Source: Tridacna crocea
Taxonomy: Eukaryota > Mollusca > Bivalvia > Cardiida > Cardiidae
Length of the DNA stretch: 64,000 nucleotides
Assembly (NCBI GenBank): GCA_943736015.1
Contig: OX031059.1
Coordinates: 41,799,159-41,863,158 of the forward strand
Direction: 5' to 3'
The notes below the pieces were generated by a model. It was not told where the DNA came from. It saw only the letters and a list, made by a program, of their open reading frames with translations, and did no database searches. The position numbers were made by a program, and so were the translations under genes. Shown in pieces: positions 42,930-54,252 of the stretch. Within the stretch, counting starts at the first letter, position 1, and the number at the start of each line of letters is the position of its first letter.

Positions 42930-43153
42930 TTAACAGATTACCACACAATCCCTACTTTTAATGACCCTGAGAAAGAGACCTGCAGAAAACATTGCGGGAA
43001 AAGGAAAAATGCTGGTAACTAACATTTTCTCCTTTTCCTACAATGTTTTCTACCCGTCTTAAAACAAATTTCAATTCTTTAATCATCTTTATTTTTTCGT
43101 CTGCAAATGCTTTCTGTTTGGTCTAAAATTTTGTTGTTTGGTAAAGATATAAT
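42930..43153 (+). repeat. Family A element
   Basis: TTAACAGATTACCACACAAT to GTTGTTTGGTAAAGATATAA. First of three head-to-tail copies. Confidence 0.85.
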
Positions 43154-43367
43154 CTTTTACCACAAAGTCACAAATTTTAAGGACCCTGATAAAGATGCCT
43201 TTTGAAAACATTGTGGGAAAAGGGGAATTGTAATGTATTTACCCTCAATGTTGGAGTCACTTTTAATTTTCTTGTCTGCTAATGCTTTCAATTTGGACTT
43301 AATTTTCTTGTCTGCTAATGCTTTCAATTTGGACTATCTAAAATTTTGTTGTCTGGCAAAGAGTTAA
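43150..43367 (+). repeat. Family A element with 38-bp internal duplication
   Basis: It has lost the second hairpin arm, and TTAATTTTCTTGTCTGCTAA through TTTGGAC is repeated directly (about 43264-43335). It ends GTCTGGCAAAGAGTTAA and shares TTAA with the next copy. Confidence 0.83.
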
Positions 43368-43592
43368 CTCTTTGCCACACAATCCTGACTTTTAACAATC
43401 CCGAGAAAGAAGTCTTCTGAAAACATTGTAGGAAAAGGAGAAAATGCTGGTAACCAGCATTTTCTCCTTTACCCATGATGTTTTTTTCCCTTCCCAAAAC
43501 AAATTTCAAATTTTCAGTCACTTTTATTTAGTCGTCTGCAAATCCTTTAAATTTGGACCAGTCTAAAATTTTGTCATTTGGTAAAGTGTTAA
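43364..43592 (+). repeat. Family A element, complete
   Basis: TTAACTCTTTGCCACACAAT to GTCATTTGGTAAAGTGTTAA. The hairpin is intact. Third of the head-to-tail group. Confidence 0.88.
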
Positions 43593-43784
43593 AATGTTAT
43601 TCCTTACTCACCTCCAATTTTCCTTAAATATTAAGCCCATCACCAAAAGATGTACATACTTAATGTTACAGGGTCAGTCAGTTGGAGAAAATTGAATTAA
43701 TTAATAGGAGTTGTTTATAACAGTCAAATGAGGAATGAATTCTGCATAGGGTGTACTACAAATACTGAGTCACAAAAATGAAAC

Positions 43785-44391
43785 TCTTCACCAAACTACA
43801 AAATTTTAGCTTGGTCCAAATTCAAAGCAATTGCAAATGACAAATGATGCTGAAAAATTGTGTTGTCTGCGCATGTCATATTCTTCGAATATTCTACCTG
43901 TCTGATATGATGCATCACTCTCCCAAAAGTCTCGAGTGGGGGGGCGGGGGGGACTTGGGGTGGGTGGTAGTAATATGCGGTGTAATTTAGTAGCAACGGT
44001 GAAAATGGCTTTTATCAGTATGTTTGAGGAGAAATCAGGCCTGTTTTAGCTCCAGATTTCTCTAAACTGCTGATCATAGCTGAATGAATTGCACCAGGTA
44101 GCGTTTTATTGAATAAATGCTTACTTTAGTTTGAAATTCAAAGTAACTGTTCTCATGTAGAAGTAGTCCGTTTTGTACCCAGAATGCAAAAATTAGATAG
44201 ATGTGAATTTGTAGAATGCCATCAAGCGGGAGATAATGAAAAAAATGGAAATTTGTTTTGGGAAGAGTATAAAAAGATGTGGGAAATAGGTAAGATGCTG
44301 GTTATCAGTATTTTTTTATTTTCCCATGATGTTCTCAAAACCCTACTTTGCTTCAGGTCATGAAAACACAGAATCGTGTGGTAATGCTTAA
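43785..44391 (-). repeat. Family A element split by module K
   Basis: The left part (CTCTTCACCAAACTACAAAA to TGCTGAAAAATTG) stops at about 43856. The rest resumes at about 44236 (AAATGGAAATTTGTTTTGGG) and runs through a worn hairpin to GTGTGGTAATGCTTAA. The 380 bp between is module K. Confidence 0.75.
43857..44232 (+). mobile_element. Module K, copy 1
   Basis: GTTGTCTGCGCATGTCATAT to GAATGCCATCAAGCGGGAGA. A second copy is at 45882-46230 in the same orientation, about 80 percent similar by eye. Its place inside a family A copy suggests insertion. No clear inverted ends are seen. Confidence 0.72.
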
Positions 44392-45343
44392 CTCCTTACC
44401 ACACAAGAAAATTTTTGACTGATTGAAAGCATTTGCAGACGACAAAATAAAGGTGACTAAAACAGGGTTTTCCCTCGGCTTTGAAAATTGGGGGTCATTG
44501 TGACCCCCTTCCTCATGAGTTGCGGGTCATTTCATTAATTTTGGGGGTCAAAAAAATGGATTTCCTCGTCATCAACTTCAAACACAATTTATAATGCATT
44601 TTACCTTTTAAACGCCAACTTCCAAGATTGAAAAGTCTGTCGATCATTTCTGACGGAATGGCCGATGTCACTTTGTGACAGACCAAACATTTTCGTCTGA
44701 ATCGCTGCTTGACGTGGCTTGATCGGCAGTTGTAGGAAGCAGACGATAGAAGAATGCTACAGTTTTCTTCGTCATGACATTTTTTTTCTGCAAACAGCAC
44801 AGACCGGTAATGTGTACTTTTATATACCGGAAGTCGTGTGAAGTATGCTATGAAATATAAAGAACCCAACTACGATCTTTGACTGGGCCCATATTTACGA
44901 CACGTGTCAAATTTACTTTTCGGCAATAACGCGTAAACCAGTCTTATTCTATAAACAAATTACCGGAAAACCACTTTTATCTAAAATAAACCCTGTAGTT
45001 AAAAAAAGAACGGTGTTCGTCTGACATTGAAGCAAGAACAGACTTGGAATTATGACGCTTCATTTAACTTCGTACATTATTTAGATTTTGGAAAGTTGCG
45101 TCACCGATGACGCACTGTCATTTATTTTGGGGGTCATTTGAATTGAGATTGCGTCAATGACGCAGGATTTGTGCGTCATGGAAAACCCTGCTAAAATATA
45201 GAAATTTGTTCTGGGAAGGGTAGAAAACACTGTGGGAAAAGGAGAAAATGCTGGTTACCAGCATTTTCTGCTTTTCCCATAGTGTTTTCAAAAGGCTTCT
45301 TTCTTAGGGGCGTCAAAAGTAGGGATCGGGTGGTAATGCTTAA
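44388..45343 (-). repeat. Family A element split by a 728-bp insertion
   Basis: TTAACTCCTTACCACACAAG to 44462 and from 45191 to GGTGGTAATGCTTAA. Removing the insertion and one CTAAAA restores a normal copy with a complete hairpin (GCTGGTTACCAGC). It shares its left TTAA with the preceding copy. Confidence 0.88.
44463..45190. mobile_element. 728-bp DNA element nested in family A
   Basis: TIRs are CAGGGTTTTCC and GGAAAACCCTG, flanked by CTAAAA on both sides (44457-44462 and 45191-45196). The interior has subterminal TGACGCA and GGGGGTCA words. The 118-codon frame on the minus strand is not a recognisable transposase, so I call it non-autonomous. TIRs resemble hAT-type elements, but the 6-bp duplication is not the usual 8. 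Confidence 0.88.
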
Positions 45344-45512
45344 CCATTTGACTAGTCCATAGTGAAGGGTGGTAAGGTTATGATGGGTCATAAAACAGAT
45401 ATGTAACACTAAGAGTGCAAAATAGACCCAATGGACATGTTCAGTCTATCAATGAGACCCAAATAAATGCAATTTGATGGTTGCTTTTGTCTACAGTGAT
45501 TAAGCTAAAGCA

Positions 45513-45600
45513 GACAGAGTAGATCAAAGATCAGACTGCTTGTTTCACGCAGTCTGATCTTGATCCATAGTGGCTGCAAAGGCAAATATGGTGTGAAAGG
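45513..45600 (+). repeat. Family B hairpin
   Basis: GATCAAAGATCAGACTGC with GCAGTCTGATCTTGATC, then GTGGCTGCAAAGG. Confidence 0.7.
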
Positions 45601-45778
45601 CTTTGTAATCCAAACATTCCTGACTTTTAACTACCCTGAAAAAGAAGACTTATGAAAACATTGTGGGAAAAGGAGAAAATGCTGGTAACCAGCATTTTCT
45701 CCTTTTCCCACAAAGTTTTCTACCCTATCATAGACAAATATCATTTTAGCAACATTTAATCTGTTGTTTAAGGGTTGA
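45600..45778 (+). repeat. Family A element, right part shortened
   Basis: The hairpin is fully intact (GCTGGTAACCAGC). The right end is a worn TCTGTTGTTTAAGGGTTGA. Confidence 0.8.
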
Positions 45779-45881
45779 TCTTAAGCAGAAGAGTTTTGTG
45801 TAGTCTCAAGTAGGCGGAATCTTTCACTGAAACAATCAAAATAATAGAACTAAGCAGAGTTCCCGACCACACAAAATTCGT

Positions 45882-46230
45882 TGTCTGCGCATGTCATATT
45901 CTTCGAAGATTCGACTGTCTTATATGATGAATCACTAGCCCCAAAAGCGGGCTGACTGTAATGTTATGCCCTATAAAGAAGTAATGTAGAAAATACCTTT
46001 TATCAATACGTTTGAGGAGAAATGAGACCTGCTTTAGCTCCAGATTTCTCTAGACTGCTGATCATAGCTGAGTGAATTGCACGAGGTAGCATTTTATTGA
46101 GTAAATGCTTATTTTAGTTTGAAATTCATAGTAACGGTTGTCGCGTAGGAAAGTGGTTCGGTTCTGTACCCAGGATGCCCAAATTAGATAGAAGAGATTT
46201 ATAGAATGCCATCTTGTGGGAGACGATGAC
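45882..46230 (+). mobile_element. Module K, copy 2
   Basis: GTTGTCTGCGCATGTCATAT to GAATGCCATCTTGTGGGAGA. It shares TTTGAGGAGAAAT and CTCCAGATTTCTCTA with copy 1. Confidence 0.72.
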
Positions 46231-46899
46231 ACAGAATTGTATGAGAAACACATATAAATGAAATAAAAAATATAAAAAATCCCAAATATATGTGTGAAAT
46301 TACAATCAAAATATTGTTGAAAAATGGGAAAAATAAAGAAGTTGCTTGCATAGAAGGGCTCGTTCAAACCGGATTTTCATAAAATGTAACGAAACAGAAA
46401 AATCTAGGATTTCTAGCTTTCTATTTTTAGAACATTTACAGGGGCTGCATAGTCTGTCTTTATTCTTGTGATAAATAATCGTAGACTGAGATGTTTGCTT
46501 CCAAACAATATCCGTAATTCATCTGTTCTTTCTGTGATGCAGTCTATGAAACAGCATTTTGTCAGTGTCTTTTGTCTGTAAACTAAAATTGGAAATGGTT
46601 TGGAAACCCTGTACTCTGGAATATAACTGATTTTGGAAATTGGGTTCCCATAAAAAATTAGGCCAAATTAAACATAGAAAAATGAAGAGGATAATAGTGC
46701 TAAACATAAAAGCAAGATTAATTAGAAGCGGACAGCAATAAATAATACCAAAATAAATGGCAGATTGAGTTTTCGTGGCTCATACATAGATATGAGTTGC
46801 CTTCACTGAGAGAGAAAGAGGCATTTCAGAAAATAGAATATTTATATCTATAGAGTCATACTGATTTTTCACCCAAGCACAACATCATTGAGGATCATC
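46231..46899. other. No feature seen
   Basis: AT-rich. The minus-strand frames here are hydrophobic low-complexity sequence. Confidence 0.45.
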
Positions 46900-47210
46900 A
46901 TGTGTCCGTGGTGCCCTGTCAGTTGTCCACAATTCTTTAAACCTCCTTTCCTAAACCACTGGGCCAATTTGGACCAAACTTGGCTGAAATGTTCAATGGG
47001 AGGTCCTCTTTGAAAACTGTTCACAGAATTTTATTCCAAATGAAAATCTGGGAATTTTCTCAGAAATTCCTTAAAAATCTTTTCCTCTGAAACAGAGCTG
47101 GTCAGATTTTGAAATCATCTCACAGAAATGTTCCTTTGGTGACCCTTTCCAAAAACTGTTTGTGAAATTTCATTCGTAGAAAAATATGGCAGTGAGGGGA
47201 AAGTTCTTTG
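46900..47210. repeat. Dispersed mollusc repeat (GGACCAAACTTGGC type)
   Basis: CCAATTTGGACCAAACTTGG, GAAATGTTCAATGGGAGGTC and the related second unit GAAATGTTCCTTTGGTGACC follow a pattern I know as abundant in molluscs. Two to three worn units of about 90 bp. Another scrap lies at 47848-47895. Confidence 0.5.
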
Positions 47211-47222
47211 CACTATATAGAC

Positions 47223-47452
47223 TTAACTCTGTACCACACAATCCGGACTATTAATGACCGTGAGAAAGAAGCCTTTTGAAAACACTGTGGGAAAAGTAGA
47301 AAATGCTGGTAACCAACATTTTTTCCTTTTCCCACAATGTTTTCTACCCTTCCCAAATCAAATTTTGATTTTTCGGTCACATTTATTTTGTTGTCTGCAA
47401 ATACTTTCAATTTGGACCAGTCTATAATTTTGTTGTTTGGTAAAGAGTTTAA
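47223..47452 (+). repeat. Family A element, complete
   Basis: TTAACTCTGTACCACACAAT to TTGTTTGGTAAAGAGTTTAA. Confidence 0.87.
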
Positions 47453-48247
47453 AGAAATTCTTTGAAATTCTTCACCACTTGCCAGACTTAGAAATAGTTT
47501 TAAAATGATCCTTATATTGTGCCCCTTCTCTTGCTTGGCTGTTTTTAAAGAAAACGTCTAGGTATTGCATAGCCCTGTTGTTGTCTTCTGCGTTGTGGAT
47601 GTGCAAAAATTTTGACATTTTGTTATTATTTCGGCTTCCAATCAACACTTGTACTTGAAACTTGGAATACTTGTTGACAAGTAAAAGAGCAACCCATTCT
47701 TAAATCATTTCATCTAAATTATGTCCCTTTTTCTACTTAGAATTTTAACTTTTTATCAAGCACCAACAGCCAATCATTGGCACCCGCATGCTGTGTTCTT
47801 GTTTGACTTAATATTGTTAGCTAATATTGGGCATGTGCTCTTGTTCAAGAAATGGTCCTTGGGTTACCCATCCCAAAATTTATTTGCAGAATTCTGATTC
47901 GTCAAGAACATGACTGTGGTGATGATTGTAGGGTAGGTGACAGATTTCAAAATGACTTTTATGGGTGACTTTTTTAAAAATTGCTTGGCGAAGTAATGAA
48001 TTAGTTTACATATTTCAATATTTTAAAACAAAGAATTTGCTATGGTCCTCTCAAAAATTCTGGTGAGCGATAGTGTGGCCCTTTTATACCTCCATTTTGC
48101 AATTGTAGGGGTTTAACAAAAAACCTTAATAAAAATTCCAGTGGGATCGCTGACTAAGTTCTATTCATGTGTGGGTTATTTGCATTATAACACCTGTTCA
48201 GCATTTTACTTTGACCCGTCTGATCAGTCTTTGTGGTATATCTATAG
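47453..48247. other. Little of note
   Basis: No gene. A scrap of the GGACCAAACTTGG-type repeat lies near 47848-47960. Confidence 0.4.
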
Positions 48248-48327
48248 TCTTGTTATTTTTCAGTTCTTTTGTTATGTTTTGGTTCTCTTGTTATTTATCA
48301 GTTCTTTTGTTATTTTTCAGTTCTCTC
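48248..48327. repeat. Short tandem repeat, about 18-bp unit
   Basis: CTTGTTATTTTTCAGTTCTT is repeated about four times with changes. Confidence 0.8.
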
Positions 48328-48559
48328 ACAGAAAAAAGTGTGATTAAACTTGATTCTTAGCTTCTGAAATCAAACACTGTTGGATTATGATAAAAAAGGT
48401 GTTATGCTGTCTTTGATTTAAATCCATTAACTCAGTACCTTATGACTGGCCATTTTTGGATTATTTTTTTGAGAACAAATAAAAATGTGGCTGATGTTTT
48501 AGTTCTTGTTTTTGAAAGGGAGGAAAGCAATTTGGGAAATTAGTACAATCATCAAACAA

Positions 48560-48860
48560 TTACCTTTTGTGCACTCTTAAGAGGCCAGGTTTTCACTGGG
48601 GTACTCGTGCAACTTACATGTAGGATGTTTGGTCACCTTGGGTGAAAGAATAGGTAATTGGGACAAATCTATGAAAAACATTGTGAGCACTCATGAGGCC
48701 AGACTATTAGTCTAAACGTTATTTCAGACAAGTGTGAAATAGGGTCAAGTCAGATAAAAAGGTAGGTTACAGGAATATTTTCCAGGAAAAGCATTGTGTG
48801 CACCCTAGAGCCAATACCGGTATTTTGAAGGTAATGATATGAAACTTGGGTCAGAATATT
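48560..48860. repeat. Dispersed mollusc repeat, two worn units
   Basis: AAAAACATTGTGAGCACTCA, GCATTGTGTGCACCCTAGAG and ACTTGGGTCAGAATATTTGC fit the same family as 57690-58235. Confidence 0.55.
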
Positions 48861-48920
48861 TGCCATGATATCTGCCATGGGTTTCCTAGAAAATCTTGGA
48901 GGACAGGACCAAGAATGCTT

Positions 48921-49148
48921 TTAACACATTACCACACAATCCCTACTTTTGTGCCCCTGAGAAAGGAGCCTTTAGAAAACATCGTGGGAAAAGGAGAAAA
49001 TGCTGGTTACCAGCATTTTCTCCTTTTCCCACAGTGTTTTCTACTCTTTTGAAATCTATTTTCAATTTTTGATTCACATTTACTTTGTCGTCTGCAAATG
49101 CTTTCAAATTGGACAAGTCCAAAATTTTGTCAAATGGTAAAGAGTTAA
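48921..49148 (+). repeat. Family A element, complete
   Basis: TTAACACATTACCACACAAT to GTCAAATGGTAAAGAGTTAA. Confidence 0.88.
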
Positions 49149-49229
49149 GAATGGTGGGCGACTATGGACCCAGACTACATATTCTGAGCCTAGTATTTGT
49201 TACCTAACATGCCAAGGGACAGCACCAGG

Positions 49230-49310
49230 AGCTTTCTGCTGACAGAAAAGATCAAGATCAGAAAAAATATAAGTGCAGTTTGATCTTGGATCTTCACTGT
49301 TTCTTTTCTT
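49230..49310 (+). repeat. Family B fragment
   Basis: AAGATCAAGATCAGAAAAAA then GTGCAGTTTGATCTTGGATC. Confidence 0.6.
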
Positions 49311-49689
49311 CGGATAATTTTGAAAAAAATGGTCTTGTAATTTGGAGGTTTATTTGGCTGAGATTATTATTAGTTTAACTTATTCCATGGTTAATTATTT
49401 AGATTCCCTCGATTACCGTTTGAAACATACCTGACTTCAGATTTTAGAGATCAAGTGTACTGGTATAGATAGGGAATTATTTTTTAAAGAAAGTGCTCGT
49501 ATTGAACAATTACAAGAGAATGCCTGAATGAAATTTCAAAGTTTCTATTACACAAATATGTTGGGGAAAAATTAGGAATGAAATCAACAAGGTTGATTCT
49601 ATTTGGTGACACTTCCTGTGGCATGCTTTGTTGAGCCAATCCCATGCACCTGTTATTTTGACTCCCTTATGCACCTGACAGTTATCAAT

Positions 49690-50000
49690 GCTCTACCAAA
49701 CTATCCCATGATTGAACAACCTAGGAGAGGAAGGCTTTTTAAAACATGTTAAAAGGAGAAAACATGCATAACCAGGACTTTTTCCATGATGTTTCCAGTC
49801 CCAGCTTTTCAGAGATGAATCCTATCATTTAAACCATACACATTAAAATATTGATTCCTTGCAATTGCCTGCAAATACTTTCCAGTTGGAAAAGTATTAA
49901 ATTTTGCCATATGTTACGATATTAACCCTCTACGAAATGATCCAACATTTTATCTACTTTGATAGAAAACATGAAGGGAAACGGACAAAGTGCTGCTTTC
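49690..50000 (+). repeat. Family A remnants
   Basis: A worn plus copy (CTACCAAACTATCCCATG to CATATGTTACGATATTAA, 49690-49925) joined at TTAA to the first third of a reverse copy (TTAACCCTCTACGAAATGAT). Confidence 0.6.
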
Positions 50001-50047
50001 AAAGACAGGTCATTTAGTAACATTCATTTTGACATTTGTAAAGGCTT

Positions 50048-50132
50048 TTAACCCTTAACCAAACAATCATATTTTTTAAAAAACCGAGAAGAAGAAAGCT
50101 TTTGATAAAGGATGAAATGGAGGTTACCGGCA
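50048..50132 (+). repeat. Family A element cut by an insertion
   Basis: TTAACCCTTAACCAAACAAT runs to GGAGGTTACCGG in the hairpin loop and then stops at the start of another element. Confidence 0.7.
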
Positions 50133-50450
50133 CAGGGTTTTCCTTGACGGACGATTTCGTGCGTTTTGACGCACTTTTAAGGAAAATGACCTGCAATTTT
50201 TTCAGCAATGCGTCATGGTGGATGCACAAATACAATAAGAGGTAATAATGATTGTATATACTTCCGACACCGTTACTTTGTGAGCAGATGAAAAATCTGG
50301 AGTATGAAAGGAAAATGGGACGAAACAGTTGACTGTGTATGCATTTTACTAAAATACCGTCGGTCTTTAAACGGGTCTAAACTTAACCAGTCGATCTCAA
50401 AAGAAAACAATATGGCTCTGTCAAAATCGATTTCATTCTTGCTGTCTGCT
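50133..50450. mobile_element. Left part of a second CAGGGTTTTCC element
   Basis: Begins CAGGGTTTTCCTTGACGGAC, with TGACGCAC and TGCGTCATGG words close by, matching the right end of 44463-45190 in reverse. Its other end was not found, so the true end is uncertain. Confidence 0.6.
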
Positions 50451-51949
50451 TGGAAGAAGAGCCCTTAAAGGTGGCCCTTCAGAATTTGGGACGAAAATTT
50501 CACAAAAATACAAAAATATCATCCTTTTACACCCAAAGCCTTATAATTGTCATTCATAAAACCCCGGTAATCGAAAACCATCCGACAACACGAGAAATTA
50601 GAGATTTACTACAGCCAAGGTCGACATCGACGGGAAACACGTTCTATTTTTACATGAACAACTCGCTCATTTACACACGGGAAATACACAGATGAAGCTT
50701 CAAACATAGCGTCTGAAGAAGATATTATGAAAAATAATTGCATGTTTGTAATGTAATGGAATTTAAACGTCATTAGTCATGCACCAGTCACATTCCCACA
50801 ATGCATTTTTTTTATTTCTGGCGTGAAATATAAAAATAGCTTAAGAGGCTACGTAGCCTTTTAAGGGAATACCATCAAAAAAAATGTTTTTGGTAATTTT
50901 ATGATTCTTAATTATCAATGATTTGTATTGTTTTTTCATATAAATTTCAGTGATATATATTTTTTGATTTGGTGTGATGTGAAAATTCTTAGTACCCACC
51001 TTTAAACAGAGATCAGACGATATGGCAGCTGCTAAGAGCACCAAGAATAGAATTTCAAGGTCTCGAGGGTTTACTGTAAATTAGCTAGAGATACACTTTG
51101 TTATTCATTGAATACAGTGGCATGAATGCGACCTGCATGTCGAAACACGAGAATCGGTCATTTATAATTGGTGAAAATAGTTTGTTTTTGGCCGAAATGG
51201 ATAATCTTTATCAAGAAAAATAAGAGACTTCCCACTCTGGCCGATAACAAGCTTTCTTCGCTAATGAAATGGTCTATTTCTGTAATGAAAACAAAATAAC
51301 TTTTAACCATAGAGAGAGACTACACATATTTGTGCATTATCAAAACACAAGCAGTCATGACGATACCATTGAAACAATAAAATTACTTGGAGATAATGAC
51401 AGCTTGTGTGCAGCTAGAGCATAATTATTTGCTCATTATGAATAGGCTTAATAAAGCAAACTTATGTATCTCTCGCCATGAAACAAATTATATATAGGGT
51501 GTACTATATTCTAAAGACTGAAATCAGTCTGTCAAATGTTGACTAAACAATCCTGTGGGGCTTTCAGAAAACTATGAATTCAGCATGTTTTTTCTCATCA
51601 TTTGAAAGAATTTCAGCATTTTTAATTTCACAGGTAGAATTGAATAGAACATTTTCATGGAGGAAAAAAGTGAAAGTGCAAAACAAATAAGCTCACTTAT
51701 AGGCATGTTTTTCATGTCTGAAACAGTTGAACAGGTAAAAAGGCTTTTTCAGTGAGCGCAGATTCACACAAGACAGCGTAGAACATGCAATCAGATCTTG
51801 GGTTTGCTATGCCAGTTTTCTGAGATATTCTAAGCAAAACAGCAATTGTCCTGAAATAGGCTGCTTTTCCAGGCTTCAGGCATAGAAATGAAGGCATCAT
51901 CAAACAAACTGAGAAATGATACTTAAGTTATAGTTCCAAGTGAATTACA
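50451..51949. other. No gene recognised
   Basis: Includes the unplaced remainder of the preceding element and a family B scrap at 51770-51815 (CAGCGTAGAACATGCAATC). The 81-codon plus-strand frame at 50450-50695 has no known pattern. Confidence 0.4.
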
Positions 51950-52085
51950 GACGTTTTGTACCATAAGCATTTAGTACCAGTCACTTTGTTCCATATTTTG
52001 GTCATTTTGTACCATAGCTGATACCATTTTGTATCGTAATTGTACCACTTCGTACCATTTTCATACCACTTTGTATCATATTTTT
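51950..52085. repeat. Degenerate tandem repeat of ACCATTTTGTACCAT
   Basis: About seven worn units of 16-20 bp (for example CATTTTGTACCATAGC, CCATTTTGTATCGTAA, CCACTTCGTACC). Confidence 0.8.
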
Positions 52086-52894
52086 GGCAGCTTTGACAAA
52101 CCTTTGACTCTTAAAAATATTCCTATATGACATTCTAAGTGATAAAAAAAAAAAAAAATGCTTTACATAAAGAAATAAAAAATGTTTCATATATATATCT
52201 AGAAGTGAAGCAATAAAACTTTCCATTTATCATAATTATGCTGTTATGTTTATACAGTAGTTGCTCCAAGAGTCATTAAAAAACGAACTGCCTGTGCAAG
52301 GTGGCTGTGTAGTTGATGAATGTAGTGGATAATTCTGTTTTTACAGATAAAAATGAATGGATGATAGATGGGTCATAAAAGATCAAGGCAAATTATGGGT
52401 AATTAAATAATAATAATTATTTGATTGAATAATCAATTAATGTAGTCAGTTTGATGCCAGGTCAATATTAGTGAAAGCCGACCTGCATCAGATTGCCCAC
52501 AAATGGACTATTTCTTGTCACTAATCGAACCCTGGCTCAGCCAACCTCTCAACTTGATGATATTCACTATGACTACCGACTACAATTGATTCCGGGATTT
52601 CTCAATCGATTATCGGAAGCGGAAGCCAAAACCAACTGACTTTCGACTAGTTGATCATCGGTCCAATTTCTCTCCCACCCCTGACCATTATTTAGACAAT
52701 GATCATGTGGAAAAGCAGCCAGTTGCCAGGAATGAAAATTGGGCAAAGTACGGTCACAAATCAGTAAATGCCGCCTGCTGGCATGGTAACTGCCAGTTTA
52801 TACTCAAATTTAGCTGGTGGCAGCTCAGTGGCATGCACAATCGACAGGCGGCATTTTAGACGCCGCTAGGACGCCGCTGGAGTTTTAAAAAAAA
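52086..52894. other. No gene; part of repeat J near the end
   Basis: Blocks rich in TGCCAG and CTGGCA from about 52730 onward extend repeat J to the left. No open frame of note. Confidence 0.45.
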
Positions 52895-53212
52895 GTAAAC
52901 CGTCAGATAATCGAGCGGGTGTCGGGCGATGGCAGTTCGAACACCCGATCGCCCGCCGGTGTCAGATGTAAATGGCCAGTGTCCGCCAGGTCGCCAGCTG
53001 TGGCAGGTAAAAAAATCTGACGGCTGCCGGCCTGTTGCCTAACTGCCACCAACCGGTATCCTGGTAACATCACACACCCCTTGAACTTGAAATACTGCCT
53101 GGAGCTGCCGGGAACATGTCAGGTGGCATTTTACTGGCATCGATGTGTGAAAAATCAGTCGGCAGCATGTTACTTTAAGAATCCTACGATGTCTAAAAAT
53201 TGGCAGGCAGCA
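52895..53212 (+). repeat. Dispersed repeat J, copy 2
   Basis: GTCAGATAATCGAGCGGGTG, GCCAGTGTCCGCCAGGTCGC and GTCGGCAGCATGTTACTTT correspond in order to 39380-39725. Confidence 0.8.
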
Positions 53213-53254
53213 TTGTGACTGTAGTGTAAAAGAAACTACAGGTAAGCATGGACA

Positions 53255-53325
53255 GGTGCATTGGCTGCCGCGACATAACTAAAATAAAGTTGAAAACGGC
53301 GTTAAACACCACGCAATCAATCAGT
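53255..53325 (+). repeat. SINE tail
   Basis: GGCTGCCGCGACATAACTAA, GTTGAAAACGGCGTTAAACA and the closing CAATCAATCAGTC match the mollusc SINE central domain and tail. Confidence 0.6.
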
Positions 53326-53536
53326 CATGCCCTAATAAGACCAATTCATTCCATACTTTTTGGGACATATGACTATGTTTGACCAAAACAAGACACATTT
53401 AAGTTACATATTTATTAAAAATATTTTTTCAAGAAAAGACAACAGTTAAAGCAGAAAACTGAAACTCTATGGTAAAGGCTATTCAAGAAATGACACCCAA
53501 TAACTTCTACTATGACAGATCTACTTTTTAACTTCC

Positions 53537-53750
53537 TTAACCCTTTACCACGAATCCCAAGTTATAACGACCCTGGAAGACTCTTGAAAACATTGTGGGA
53601 AAAGGAGAAAAAGTTGGCGAGCAACATTTTCTCTGTGCCTCACAGAGTTTTCAAATACAAATTCCATCATAAAAGTAACATTTAATTTATCGTCTGCAAA
53701 TGTTTTGAATTTGGACCAGTCTTAAATAATGTCATGTGGTAAAAGGTTGA
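53537..53750 (+). repeat. Family A element, worn hairpin
   Basis: TTAACCCTTTACCACGAATC to GTCATGTGGTAAAAGGTTGA. The loop is AGTTGGCGAGCAACAT. Confidence 0.82.
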
Positions 53751-53814
53751 GCAAATGAAAATATTGGGAAATTATGTTATTACAAGTAAAACCAAAATCC
53801 ACACAATGACTTTT

Positions 53815-53945
53815 TCTTACCAAGCTGCAGTAGCTCACTTCAGATCATGAGGTCTGTGGTTCAATTCAAGGAACAGCATGTTGGCTGGTATCTCTCTTAG
53901 TGTTTAACGTTGCTCCTAAGATGTTTGTGCGGGAAAGCAGGGGAT
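53815..53945 (+). repeat. Possible tRNA-derived SINE head
   Basis: GCAGTAGCTCACTTCAGATC and GTCTGTGGTTCAATTC resemble A and B boxes about 35 bases apart. The body is not the usual one. Confidence 0.35.
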
Positions 53946-54252
53946 GGCTAATTTAAAAGAAGTATCAATATGCAAACAAATATGACAAAAAGAAACTTGA
54001 CAGACAGAAAAGATAACTTGGATACATAGAATGATGAACTTGCATATATTTTGAAAACGATGTTGATCACCATATTATAAATCAAGGTTGTCCTTGCCTT
54101 AGTATCATATATGGCTCCTCTTATTTCATATTCAATACACAAATATACAAAAAAGACAAAAAAGAGAAAGTAGTACGAAAATACAGATAAATGATACATT
54201 AATGTAATAAATATACACACATTTTGTTTTTCCAAGAATCTTTTTTCTCAAT

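Noticed and set aside
44513-44869. 118-codon minus-strand frame in the 728-bp element as a transposase
   Set aside because: No DDE, zinc-finger or hAT dimerisation pattern is visible and the element is too short to be autonomous.
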